Shown here: in pieces, positions 38,930-51,010 of the stretch
Position numbering within the stretch: the stretch's first letter is position 1
Layout of the letters: the number at the start of each line of letters is the position of its first letter
NCBI RefSeq assembly: GCF_949987515.2
Contig: NC_082703.1
Location: 13,292,680 to 13,356,679, forward strand
Length of the DNA: 64,000 nt
Reading direction: 5' to 3'
Origin: Delphinus delphis
Taxonomy: Eukaryota > Chordata > Mammalia > Artiodactyla > Delphinidae
The notes under the pieces: generated by a model
What the model was told of the DNA's origin: nothing
Database searches by the model: none
The model's input: the letters and a program-made list of their open reading frames with translations, nothing else
Made by a program: the position numbers and the translations under genes

Positions 38930-39130
38930 ATGGACTGTTCTAGTCCTCGCACTCTCTGTAATCCATCGACATTGAGATAACCACAGAAATCAAGAGGAAG
39001 CATTTAAAACTGTGTGTGTCATTTTAAAATTACTTTTTCCAGTACCTCATCTTTATTGTAGTTTGCCATGTATTGGGGAAGGAAAAAAACTGGTCCCTGA
39101 CCACAGACAAGGTTGAGAAGCACTAAGCCA
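38930..39130 (+). mobile_element. Possible second hAT-type remnant
   Basis: Begins gtggtccatggactgttc and ends acaaggttgagaagcactaa, endings typical of hAT-class MITEs. The interior is not recognised. Adjacent to the remnant at 38543. Tentative. Confidence 0.4.
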
Positions 39131-40581
39131 GTTCCCAGGTCTATAAAGTGAAGGACCTGGACTAGATAAATGATTTCTATGTATCTAGAATAGGCCTCAA
39201 ATCCCTGATAATGCTTTAGAGTTACAGTCTAAGCATTAAGATCTAAAATCTTAAAAAAGAAAGATTTGCCTCAAGCAGACCCTTTTCCTTCCCTACGCTT
39301 TTAATCAAAATGGAAAAAAAAAGATTTATTTATCCTAACACTTGATTTAACAAAAACAAAATTAATAGTTGAGTCCATGATCAAAGTTGTAGGGTACATA
39401 TTAAAAAGTACCAAACTACTTCTTGAGCAATTCCTCAAGTCAAATTTGTTTCACACTATTCCCTATGAAGATCTGTGTGATACTATTTTCTAATACCAGA
39501 AGAACAGCACATACATAGGGCAAAGAAAACAACCATGGCTTTCAAGACTGTCAGTCTGTACTTGAAGTAGTGACATGTAGGAGTCTCAATGCTGGATGCT
39601 TCAAAAGTTGCTTTCAAAGTTCTGTGCTACCAAAAGGAATAATAAAATATGACTACAGATACATAATACAATTAGAAATTCATCTTGTAACAGATTCTTC
39701 TTCAAAAGTAGCACAAATGTCTGAAGCAAAGTTCCCAGAATATACAATCAATATACAAACTAAGGTTTGAAAGAAAAACAAGGAAACTAAAATCTGAGTA
39801 ACATTCAGTAAGTAAATTCGAGACTACTGTGGACGGACATTCAAAATCTCCTTGTATTATCTTTAACCAATTAGGGCATTATCAAACCTCAAATCCCAAA
39901 TGTCTAGGCTCTATATCTCAAACCCATTTATCTCCTTTGGAAGTTATAAGGGTGGAGAAAATATAGCAGCTAGCATAATAACAGAGAGTTAAACCCAAGG
40001 TAAGATCAGAATATTCAAAATGACATTTTCAAAAAAGCTATGGCAAGAAGGACATGTGATTTTCCTATTTCTGGTGCAAACATTCAGCAACAGCGAGCCA
40101 GATTCAAGGAGCATGCCTTCAGTCTGTGACCAATGCAGGAGAGACTGAAATCGAGTCATTTAATTCCTCAAAACTATTCAATTTAAGCATTCATATCATT
40201 TTAGAAAATATTTCTACACGTATGTGAAGCCTCATCTTATCAAATTCCTAGAAAAATATGAAGTGCTATTATGATAAATTATATTTAAGTACAGGCACTA
40301 ATAACTGATTTAAGGAGATAGAAGAAATAGAAACAATGTGAATTTTCCAAGCTAAAAATGTAGCAAGGCTTTTAGGTAAATTACGAAAAAGCATTTAAGT
40401 ATAGTTTTCACTTTTAATGGCAGAAACCCTCCTATTAAGATATGGTAAATTCTTTGTTATGCGAATTTTAGAGCTACATTAAAGGTCTAAAACTGTTCCT
40501 CACAATGAACACTCTATTTTAAAAGAAGTTATGTTTATGTTAAAATGTTTCGCAAGTATTTCATAGTCATCTTACTCTTTT

Positions 40582-40780
40582 TTTTTTTGCAGTACGCGGG
40601 CCTCTCACTGTTGTGGCCTCTCCCGTTGCGGAGCACAGGCCCCGGACGCGCAGGCTCAGCGGCCATGGCTCAGGGGCCCAGCCGCTCCGCGGCATGTGGG
40701 ATCCTCCCGGACCGGGGCACGAACCCGTGTCCCCTGCATCAGCAGGCGGACCCTCAACCACTGCGCCACCAGGGAAGCCC
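40582..40780 (-). mobile_element. CHR-type tRNA-Glu SINE (young type), antisense
   Basis: The 5' end is at 40780 and the poly-A tail (T-run) at about 40582-40588. The target-site duplication is catcttactctttt (40568-40581) against catcttgctctttt (40781-40794), one mismatch. It is in the same orientation as TNKS transcription and opposite to the four copies at 49.8-56.1 kb. Confidence 0.94.
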
Positions 40781-40929
40781 CATCTTGCTCTTTTAATTAG
40801 AGTATAAAAATACTCATTTGACTGAGTTTCTAAAATTAAATCACACAAAGCACCAAGTTTAGCAAATAAAATTTTTAATTTTGGAGCAAAATACTAAGAG
40901 ACAAAATTTTAGCTAGCTATAATCGCCAA

Positions 40930-41718
40930 TGCATAAGACAAAAGATATACAAACTTCTAATATATGAAAAGATGCTCAATATTATTATTCAAAAGAAAAT
41001 GCAAATTTAAAAGATGGGCAATGACTCATCTTTTATTATTAATGGTATTCCATATTAATGAGAATGTACTAAACTGGAACTCTCATCCATTGCTGGTGGG
41101 CCTGTAGAGTGGTATGTAACTACTCTGGAAATCAATTTGGCAATTATTATAAAGGTAAATATACACTACTGTATGTTCTAACATCCTACTTTTAGATATT
41201 TATCCAAGAGGAAAAGAAATATGTCCATACAAAACACCTGCACGTGAAAATTTCATATGTTTATTTAGAAAAGCAAAAAAATGAAAAACATCTCAATATT
41301 CATCAACAGGTAAAAGGATAAGCAAATTGTAGCATATCCATACAAAAGAATACTACTAAGCAATAAAAAGAAATAAACTATTGACTCATACTAGAGGGAT
41401 GAAATCTCTACAACATGCTGAGCAAAAGGAGCCATACAGGAAAGAACATATTTCTAGAACAGAAAACTAATCTACAGTGACAGAAAACAGATCAATTGTT
41501 CCCTGGGGATGATGGAGGGGAAGAGAAAACTGACTGCAAATGGACACCAAAGAACTTTTTAGAGTGATAAAACTGCTCTATTAAATTGTGGTACTGGTTA
41601 CATGGGCGTATACATTTGTCAAAACTCGTCAATATATATACTTAAAATGGATGCATTTTATTTCATTATCTCAAACTAATTTTATGTTGTAATTCAATAA
41701 AGCTGATTTTTTAAAAGC
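40930..41718 (+). mobile_element. Old LINE-1 3' end
   Basis: ORF2 C-terminal and 3' UTR landmarks occur in order: atgaaaagatgctcaatatt, ctcatccattgctggtggg, atttatccaagaggaaaag, atactactaagcaataaaaag, then tacatgggcgtatacatttg and the tail aattcaataaagctgatttt. Reading frames are broken. A 3' end with polyadenylation signal aataaa is visible. Confidence 0.82.
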
Positions 41719-42990
41719 TCAATAGAGGGGTTTAATCGCAGATTAGATAAATCTGAAGAGAAATTTATTGTCCTGGAAAACATGTCAACAGATCCAAGAA
41801 TGCTGCAAGGAGAAATAATCATGGACGAAGGATGGAGTGAGAAGGTCTAATATGTTGTCATCAGTCTTAAAAGAAACACATACATATTTGAAGAGATAAT
41901 GCCTAAGATTTTCCCATAACTAATAAGAGACACAAATTTATACGTTCAAGAAGTTCAAACAGGATAAACTCAATGATACAGAAAAATATATTACACATAT
42001 AAATTAGGAACTACTATAAAAAATAGTTGATAATTCAAAACAAAGCAATAAGTTTTAGAGTAATACGTCAGAGGTAAATAATTTGTGAACCTATCCTAAC
42101 TATAGTGTATGTTATACTATATAGCAGATGTTAAGCAATGATTTAACTATAAATCTGTTTCCATGTATATTTGCAAAAAACGATATTTTTACAAGTGTAA
42201 AAACACCATATTCCTATTCTTGGGATAAATTTAATTTAGGTAACATCAATTAAATTATGTTATACCTTAAAAATTACTTTAAAATAAATGTTAATAGCTT
42301 TAAATACATTCCTACAAACAGTACTCTAGAACCAAGATATATAAGGTCTGACTAGGCAAATCAAAGAAAACTCTTTGATATAAATTTAATATTTATTTTC
42401 ATCTGCAAAATTTTTTGTTTTGAAAATATTTTATTTCCTCTTTATATTTTTTAGAATTCTCTTCCTTTATTAAGATCCATCTTCTTACCAGCACTTTCCA
42501 CCCCCAAATAAACTAACTATTTAAATCCTTCAAATTCTAACATTCATAGGAGATAAATACTGGTTCTACATACCAAATTAAATTTGGGACTCAGAAAGAA
42601 TGATCAGTTCTATTCCCTGTCAACATACTCAGGCTAATCAGTAAGTTTCTCTCAACATAAACTAGACTCATGTTGATTTTTTTTTTGATGCTCAGTGGTA
42701 TCTTTTCACTGAATGAGTAGTGACATTCACTGAGGGAAGTAGGCTTCTTTCATCTTAATTAATATCCTTTGGAAAAACCTCTGAGAACCTCATAATATAA
42801 TGCCTAGCCTAATGTGACCCTACTTATAAAACTCTTCTGAAATGGAGATTTAAGAGCAGGTATTCTGGTATATAATGAACAGAGATCCAAGCAAGCTGGA
42901 GAAAAGTTCTGAAGTAATGGTTGTGTGGTCTTAGCTTGGCCTGGTTAGCCATAAATTAAGATGATTAAGTGATCTTCTAGTGCCTAGAGC

Positions 42991-43807
42991 TACACTGTCC
43001 AATATAGTAGCCACTATCCATATGTAAGTATTGAGTCTTTGAAATGTGGCTAGTGAGACTGATGATCTGAATTATTAATTATATTTTATTTTAATTAATT
43101 TAAATATTAAGTTGATACATGATACACTGGTACATGATTCAGTTATTGGAAGATGTTTAATATGTTTTGAACACCTTAGATATGTGAATCTACTGTTTCA
43201 ACTGTAAATTTTATTAAATCTAAATACAGATCAAGTATTACTGATGAAAAGTTTGCTTGAATTGAGATGTGCTTTAAGTAGAAGATATACGCTAGATTTC
43301 AGAAACCAGTTGAAAAAAATATAAAATTTTTCATTAATAATGTTTTTTAATGTTATATACCATTTTTAAAGGTTATTTCCCATTTACAGTCATTACAAAA
43401 TATTGGCTCTATTCCCCAGGTTGTACAATACATCCTGAAGCCTATCTTATACCCAACAGTTTGCACCTCCCACTGCCCTAACGCTATATTGCCCCTCCCC
43501 TACCTGCCCACTGGTAACCACTATTACGTTCTCTATATCTGTGAGTCTGCCTCTTTTTTTGATATATTCACTAGTTTGTTGTATTTTTTATATTTCCATA
43601 TATAAGTGATACAGTATTTGTCTTTCTCTGACTTATTTCACTTAGCATAATAATGTTCTATACTCATATGTTGAAATAATATTCTGTATATGCTGCTTTA
43701 AGTAATATATTATTAAATTAATATCACCTGTTACTTTTTAATGTGGCTATTAGAAAAATTTAAATTACATTCATGTCTGGCATTATATACCTACCAAACA
43801 GCACTAC
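42991..43807 (-). mobile_element. MER5A split by a LINE-type fragment
   Basis: The left part (42991 to about 43360) begins tacactgtccaatatagtag and matches MER5A in reverse. The right part (about 43669-43807) resumes at ttgaaataatattctg and ends cattatatacctaccaaacagcac. The flanking 8-bp duplication is cctagagc (42983-42990) against tctagagc (43808-43815). Between the parts lies about 310 bp of LINE-like 3' sequence (43360-43668: tactcatcc-like, cttatttcacttagcataat), so a retroelement fragment inserted into the transposon. Confidence 0.78.
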
Positions 43808-43819
43808 TCTAGAGCAGAG

Positions 43820-44450
43820 TGAACTACTGACATTTTGGACCAGATAATTATTTACTGCAGGTGTAGGGTGATGGCTCCACCATGGTGCCCTGGAGACTCT
43901 GCAAGTATCCTCACATGCTAAGCAAAGACTTGAATCACAGTTCATCTGTGTCTTGGTGCAAATGCCTTGTGACCTCTGGAAATGAAGGATGAGAGACTTG
44001 CAAGGAGCTACTGTGAGGCCACCTTCCACTCACCACTCTACCTTCCCTCATCACTTCCCACTTCTGATGAGGTAGGGTAGGGGGCTTTCTTCATCTCCCC
44101 TTCTATTGGCTCTTCAGCAACAGAGGATCCCACAACTTGTGCTGCAGTCATTCAGCCCTTCTCCTCTCAGTGTCATCCTTTTTGCTGTCTAGTACAAGGA
44201 CCACAAGGAGCTGGCACTTGTGGCATCGTTTCTAGTCAAATTAGTCAGGCCCTGGCTTTGGCCTTGGCTTGTCTTGCAACGTGAACTTGCAACAGTAGGG
44301 AGTAGCCCTGGGCATTGAAAGATGATAACAGCACCCCTGACCTCTACCCAATTGATGTAAACAGCCCTCCCCCACTGTGACAACCAAAAATGTCTCTAGA
44401 TATTGCTAAATATCTCCTCAATGGGCAAAACTGCTCCTGGCTAAAACCAC
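43820..44450. mobile_element. hAT-type remnant split by an unidentified insert
   Basis: The left end (gaactactgacattttggac, about 43820-43870) and the right end (gtgacaaccaaaaatgtctctagatattgc, about 44295-44450) belong to one common mammalian hAT MITE. About 430 bp between them (about 43870-44295) does not belong to it and I do not recognise it. Confidence 0.5.
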
Positions 44451-44472
44451 ACCTACTCCCCGCACTCACACT

Positions 44473-44497
44473 CACACACACACACACACACACACAC
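44473..44497. repeat. (CA)n microsatellite
   Basis: Perfect CA run preceded by an imperfect cactcaca part. A spurious Cys/Val-rich frame on the minus strand comes from it. Confidence 0.96.
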
Positions 44498-45687
44498 GAA
44501 CTTTTGTGAGGTGGAATACATGAAGGTCTATGCTTCTCCCCTCTCAACACTTTAACATATTGGGTTACCGCATTAGATTTCATTTGAAGGAAGATTTCTG
44601 TGGTTTAATAACATGATAGGAAATAAACAAATAGTAAATCAATAAAATAGTAACTAGTGTTTTTAAAAACAGTAAATAATAGTAAAAGGTAAATAATAAA
44701 AATGATTTCTAAGGATTCTTTTAATTTTAAGATGCTGTGACTTATGAATATATCTTTGAGTACTGACTTTATCAATTAGAGGGCTTTTTTTTTTTAATTA
44801 CAAGGGAGAAAAAACTACTTTAACTGGCTTAAACAACACGAAAATTTATTGAATAGAGGCATCTCATCAAAAGCAAAGGCAGAAACATGTCCCCAAATTT
44901 ATCCTGCTGCTGCCTATCCCTGTCTCCCAGCTTTATTGCCATCACCCTCAGCTACAGACAATACATATACTTGTACTATCTGAACCTTAATTCCAAACTC
45001 TCATTAAAGAGAATTTGCTCCAGCTTGCCTCAAATCTGGTTCTGGACTTCAAAAGCTTGGCCAGAGAAGCTGGAAGAGGCAATAAAAACAATGGTGATGG
45101 GGAAAGAGGCGTTAGTTCTAGAGTACATGGGCGGACCTCAATGGGCATCTACAGCAATAACAGATCTTAAATTTAAAGTATTATGTAGATATGGCTATAC
45201 ATGGTAAATGAATCGTTACAAAAATGTCTCTATTTTACATATTTCTACAGTGTTTTAATGTTTATTACAAATATATATTATTTTTATAATGAGAGAGATA
45301 TTTCTCCTCAGACAAAAATGATCTTTACACATGCTGTTTAAGTATGTTCGCCAAAACAATACTTCTCTTAAAGCTTCTCTTTAAAGTAATTAATTTGTAA
45401 CCAATGGAGAAATAAGAATTGGGCAGTTCTTATCAAGCAAACAACATTAAATATGGTATAGCATTAAATAAACAATTCCAATATAAAATAAATACATTAA
45501 TTTAGAATCTGTGATAATGCTGAGACTGTAGAAATAAGTCTAAAGTAAAATAGTCAAGAAGTAATTTTCTATTGTGTAAAAGTCCAGGTTTTTAACCATA
45601 CTTTTTTTAGTCTTTGCCTGTCATACAAAAGTCACCAAAAATTCAGAATTCTGTCAACAACTGGGACTAGCATACTTGTGATACATA

Positions 45688-45841
45688 ATTTTACCTCAAG
45701 GAACTATCTGTCTTTATGTGCCTTTGAACTTAGGAAAAAAATGTATTCTTATTTTTTCCTGGTGAGGGACACGGAAAAAAGTTACAAATGGGTTTCCATC
45801 TAATGAGGCACATAAAGGCAGATAGTTCATTGAGCTAAAAT
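45688..45841. mobile_element. 154-bp palindromic MITE-like element
   Basis: Two 36-bp arms, 45688-45723 and 45806-45841, are reverse complements at 33 of 36 positions. The left arm runs attttacctcaaggaactat then ctgtctttatgtgcct. The 82-nt centre has a smaller AT-rich inverted repeat (aggaaaaaaat with attttttcct). It has the layout of a short DNA transposon with long terminal inverted repeats. I do not recognise the family, and it has no coding capacity. As part of the TNKS pre-mRNA it could fold into a long hairpin. Confidence 0.65.
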
Positions 45842-45911
45842 AAGTTCAAAAAAATCAAATTCTCTCCTAAGTCTGCTGCACTTACTAATGGCAAAACACC
45901 ACAGTTAACAG

Positions 45912-46125
45912 TTGGTCCTCTGGAACCAGACTGAATGGGTTAGAATCCCAGTTCCGCCACCTCCTAGTTCTGGGACCCCAGGAAGCGACATCACCTCTCT
46001 GTACTTCCATTTCCGCACCAGTAAATCAGAAGATAATAACAGTACCTACTCATGGGATTATTAGGAGGACAAAACAAATAAATATTTAAGGAGCTCTTAG
46101 AACAGTGGCTAACATATAGTACACA
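45912..46125 (+). mobile_element. MIR relic, nearly full length
   Basis: Well-preserved MIR: gaaccagactgaatgggtta, gaatcccagttccgccacct, tcctagttctgggaccccag, taacagtacctactcatggg, gctcttagaacagtggctaa. Confidence 0.85.
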
Positions 46126-46611
46126 TGTGCATGTAAGAATTTTTTTAAAGACATTAGAAAATATTTAATTACTTACTCAAAAAAGCTAATCCGAGTAAAT
46201 AAAATTTTACTGAATTTACATAAGACTAGTTCTTTATGATCAAACTTTGGCATGAAATGTTATAATAATAAAAGAATCCTCCAATTAAATTTTGCTCCCA
46301 TTATCAAGATTTCCTATAAACAGAGAAGACCAAGAATTTTTGAAAAGGTCCGTTACATATGGAGTAACTTAGGTATAGATTATTCTGTATGTGTATATAG
46401 CAGATTCTTATATCCAATTCAATTATATCCTTTTTTCAATAAGGAGTTAAGGCAGGCCCCAATACATCTGGGAAATCAGCATTATCTGCTTACACAAACC
46501 ACAATTTATTATAAGATAAAGCAGGCAGTAGAACAAATATAAGAATGATTATAACAAAGCATATCTCCTTTCTACCTGGAAACCCTAGAGAATCAAGTCT
46601 AAAAGAAAGCC

Positions 46612-46812
46612 CTGTCTAGGAGTCAGACAAACCTGGGTTTGAGAATACTGCTCTCTACTTAGCAATTGTCTGGCCTGAGTCAAGTGACTTCACCTCTGTC
46701 AATTTCAATTTCCTCTTTCACTACCTTCCTCCAAGGATTGCGGTCATAATTGAGACAATATATATAAACCTAGCTTGGTTCTTAGCACACAATAGGAACT
46801 CAATAAACACCC
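46612..46812 (+). mobile_element. MIR relic
   Basis: MIR order: aggagtcagacaaacctggg, tttgagaatactgctctcta, gagtcaagtgacttcacctc, ggttcttagcacacaatagg, aactcaataaacac. Confidence 0.82.
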
Positions 46813-48184
46813 TATCCCTTCAATCAGGACCTTTTCATCTGCCTTTCAAAAATAGAATCCCATGCACAGAGTGCTAAAAAAATACCAGTTGGATTAAAAT
46901 AAAGGCAAACTGGTAACAGCCCTAGGAACAATGAATTCGTTTGTGCCCAATTATTGTTTTATACTTCCTTGTACTTAGGGGAAGATTACTTTTTCTAATG
47001 CTTGACTAGAATCATGTAAATAAAACACTAATAAGTAACGAAGTAGATATTATAGTCTGACCACGTAAGTTTATAACAGGATGACAGAATTTTTACAGTT
47101 CTAGGGACAGCAACCACATGCAAAAGGTGCTTCCCAATCTCTCTGAGAGAAGTTTCACCCGCCTTTCTGAGTCCACACCTAAATTGTTAAGAGCTGAGTA
47201 AGGCCTCAAGGACTTACTAGCATTTCCAGGCAAATTCCCCCACTATAAAATATTAAGACCAATTCAGTTTTAGTGCTACAGTTTTAGTGATACAAGGTTT
47301 AAAGTCACATGTTTGAAAACATTTTTCACAAGAACACAGGGTTGAGCCAGTACCATAATATTCTGATTCTGCTTTGAATTTTAGTTTCTTAAGAAATAAT
47401 ATCACAACTATTATTTTCCTATGTCTCTAAGAACTCAAATGATTGGAACCTCAATATACTGTTGTACTTTCAACCTGAAGGAGGCAAAGAACATAACTGT
47501 TAAGTTTTCATTCTTTGGGAAATATATCAAATAATTTTTTTAATGTAGCTTGTTTTCGATAAATTATCCTATGAGTGATATTCTTAATGACAGTATTCAA
47601 TCACGTTTCTCACATCCCACCTGAGCTCCTTTCCGCCACAGTGAGGAGGAAAAGAATGCCTTTTTCTTTTAACAGAGTTCCTCCTTTGCTCTTTCCCTTC
47701 TCTCATTCCTAGAGGGCTGCAATTTTCAGAAACAGCAATTATGATGCCCTCTAGCAACTTGAAGAACTATTTACTCATAATTAATTTGCCTTTAAAAACT
47801 TATCATTGTTCACATCTCTTTGCATTTGTCAAGCTTTCATACGCTTTTTACTTAGTCACAGCAAATCACTACTCCTGCTATTGAAGTATTTGTGGGGAAA
47901 ATGTTTATGTTACGATAATTTTCCATTATCCTACCTGCAATGTCTCTGCTAAGTTAAAAGGTATAAACTGCCATTTTTTAAAAAGTTTCATGTCTTATCA
48001 AATCATAATTCAAGTTTACAAAGTAACAATGAATATGAAACAAAGGACATAAACTAATTCACATTGAAGGCAACAAAGAGCCACATATCTGTCATTACGT
48101 TTTTACCGGAGTGTCAGAATACAGAAATGATCTCTGAGAACACCTTATGCTGCCACCCAAGGGAAAAGAGAGTGGAAGGAAACA

Positions 48185-48330
48185 AGCACTTGCTGAGGCT
48201 CTACCTGCTTTATTATTTCATTTAACTTTCCATAACAACCTGATGCAGTAGGTCTGATGCCCACCTTATATGTGAGAAATTGAGGCTCAAAGCAAGTAAA
48301 TTATTTGTGGTAAAGGGGAATTCATACTTA
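48185..48330 (-). mobile_element. MIR relic, antisense
   Basis: Reverse MIR: tttatttcatttaactttcc-like with ataacaacctgatgcagtag, cttatatgtgagaaattgag and gctcaaagcaagtaaattat. Confidence 0.65.
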
Positions 48331-49809
48331 ATTCTAAAGCCAAGCATTTAATTTCTACCTTATCATTCTACACAAGTAGAAGCCAAGATCACACCAGAAC
48401 TGTAACTCAAGCTTTCTTTCCTTCATGTGAATTCTAAAGGGCACATCTATGCATCTGTCCTAAATACCTTCCTCCAGCGACCAATGTCCTCTTCCTAACC
48501 CCATCCAACAACCCCCTGTGGGAAAGCAGGCAACCAGACTCTGCAGTAACACCAAGGCAGCCAGGGTTCCATTTTAGGAGACCCACTAGAATACTTCCTT
48601 CTCTTGTTCCCTCCATCCTCATACTCAAGTACAAAAGATTCTTTCAAAAGATCAACGCTCAAAATTGTGCCCCCCAAAGGCAAAATGAAATATATGCCCT
48701 CTATCTGTAACCATGATTATTTGTACCACAACAAATATAGAAATTTTCAGGCTTGACACAAAATAAACATATATTTGGACACACTGTGGGATTTCTTAAT
48801 GTCTTATTTGTACTGTCATACCTGAGGGCAGAATATGAAACAACTCACAATAAGGTTACATTCTTAATCCTGGATTCTGTTTACAGATGAAAAGTCTAAC
48901 ACCCACCCCCATCTAAAAAAAGAGAATTAGCAGATTTAAATAACTGAAGAACTAAAACAACAAAAATACATAACATTTTTTTAAAGCCTGAAACTGCAAT
49001 TATTATACTTAACAACTTTCTAGTTTGGTCAGCTGAAAATGGGGAGTGAGAAGGACTCCATGAGTCTTTATCTCCAATCTGGGCCTGCCTCTGAAATCTC
49101 AGTTACCAGGGAACTGTACAAAGCAAGGACACAGTTTTAATATACATGCGTTTCAGATAACATGATAACCATGTAAAGAGAACCCACTGGTTACATGAGC
49201 CATTTGCCTCAAATACCACTTTCATACAACACCAAACTTAAGCCATGCATCTCACTGAAATCCATAGACTGTTTTGGACAATCATGTTTAATCTAAAAGT
49301 AGTGCAAACATATAATTAATTAATTTAACAGACAGTCTTGAGCAGTAAGCAAAGCATTACATCACTTTTTAAGATGTATGAGGTGTTTTTTTGGTTGTTC
49401 TTTTGTTCTTGTTACTTGACCTTTTTCCCCCTAATTTAAGCATCTTTGATATATTTCTTAAGTGCTTAGGAGAATAAAGACATTCATTCTGGGAATTTTA
49501 ATAAAATACAATGAACAAATATCAAACTCTCTATATAAACATATCAATATATATTTAACACCATTAACCAGAATGCCTACTAAAGTAAGCCCAAATATAT
49601 CAGGTAAATGCATAAACACTCTAACCAGGGATTATTTCAGAAGGGAAAAACTGCTATCATTTTTGGCTCTTCTCCTTTTTAAGGATACAAGTATGGAATT
49701 TTGCCATTTTTTTTTTTTTAGTTTTTATGAAAATGCTACATTGAGACTTGTTTAAAAGATCCCAATTCAGTTTTTATTTGGAAAAGTAATGTTAAAAATG
49801 CCAAAGGGA

Positions 49810-50029
49810 GGGCTTCCCTGGTGGCGCAGTGGTTGAGAGTCCGCCTGCCGATGCAGGGGACACAGGTTCGTGCCCCGGTCTGGGAAGATCCCACATGCTG
49901 CGGAGCGGCTGGGCCCGTGAGCCATGGCCGCTGAGCCTGTGCGTCCAGAGCTTGTGGGTCCGGAGCCTGTGGTCTGTAACGGGAGAGGCCACAACAGTGA
50001 GAGGCCCGCGTACCGCAAAAGAAAAAAAA
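49810..50029 (+). mobile_element. CHR-type SINE with an internal short duplication
   Basis: A full-length young-type copy flanked by a target-site duplication aaaatgccaaaggga (49795-49809 and 50030-50044). Near 49941-49970 the body carries the gcgtcc-agagc-ttgtg segment twice in slightly different form, making it about 15 bp longer than the sister copies. Confidence 0.94.
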
Positions 50030-50476
50030 AAAATGCCAAAGGGAAGTATTCTTGCAGAAAAAGGGAAGAGAGAGAAAAATGAAACAAAAGCAAGTGAAAC
50101 AAATTCTCAAGACTTCACTGAATTTTCAATGAATTTTTACAAAGAGTAAGGAAGGTGTGGGAAATGACTTTTCTTAACCTAGCTCATTTATGGATGGCAT
50201 ATGGATAGATAATGTGACAGACTAAATCAAGAGCCCTAATAGAGTACTCCAGCAGCTACATTTCTTTGATTCTTATTAAGAAGCTCTAGCTTTCCAGTAG
50301 TTTATCCTAAAGTAATCAGGGTTTACATATGTAATTAATGAAAATGATAGTCTCTATAGTACTGTTTATAAAATAGTGAAAAATCAGAAATATTCTAAAT
50401 GGCCTAATATAGGTGAATGATTTTAAAAGTGGTTATTTCTATATAATTCTTGACTGCCTTTAAAAATGAGATTAGA

Positions 50477-50685
50477 GGGCTTCCCTGGTGGCGCAGTGGT
50501 TGAGAGTCTGCCTGCCGATGCAGGGGACACGGGTTCGTGCCCCGGTCCAGGAAGATCCCACATGCCGCGGAGCGTCTAGGCCCGTGAGCCATGGCCGCTG
50601 AGCCTGCGCGTCCAGAGCCTGTGCTGCGCAATGGGAGAGGCCACAACAGTGAGAGGCCCGCATACCGCAAAAAAAAAAAAAAAAA
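50477..50685 (+). mobile_element. CHR-type tRNA-Glu SINE (young type)
   Basis: A full-length copy with an 18-A tail. The target-site duplication is gagattaga (50468-50476 and 50686-50694). It lies about 450 bp from the copy at 49810, in the same orientation. It interrupts what looks like an old LINE 3' fragment (about 50270-50800). Confidence 0.95.
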
Positions 50686-50814
50686 GAGATTAGACAAAAA
50701 TATTCACTGATAATGAAATATGGTCATAACACAAAGTGAAAAAATAAGAAAACAGCATGCGTGGAATGATCTCATTTTTATGTAGAAAGGACTATGGACA
50801 CAGGTACACTGACT

Positions 50815-51010
50815 ATAACAGCCCTATCCAATAGAACTTTCTACAATGATGGCAATTTCAATATCTACACACTCTGATAAGGTAACCAATAGCCAGATAT
50901 GGTAATTAAGCACTTGAAATGTGGCTAGTACAACTGAGGAATTAAATTTTCAATTTTTTACATTTTAACCGATTTTCATTTATTGGCTACATAAATCTAA
51001 ATGGACAGAA
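50815..51010 (+). mobile_element. MER5-like hAT transposon remnant
   Basis: Starts agccctatccaatagaactttctacaatgatgg, contains ttgaaatgtggctagtacaactgagg, and ends near attggctacataaatc. It has the tccaata and gtggctagt signatures of hAT-Charlie MITEs. The termini are worn. Confidence 0.6.

Noticed and set aside
49462..49755. 97-codon open frame on plus strand
   Set aside because: AT-rich, low-complexity peptide, no family resemblance; probably chance.
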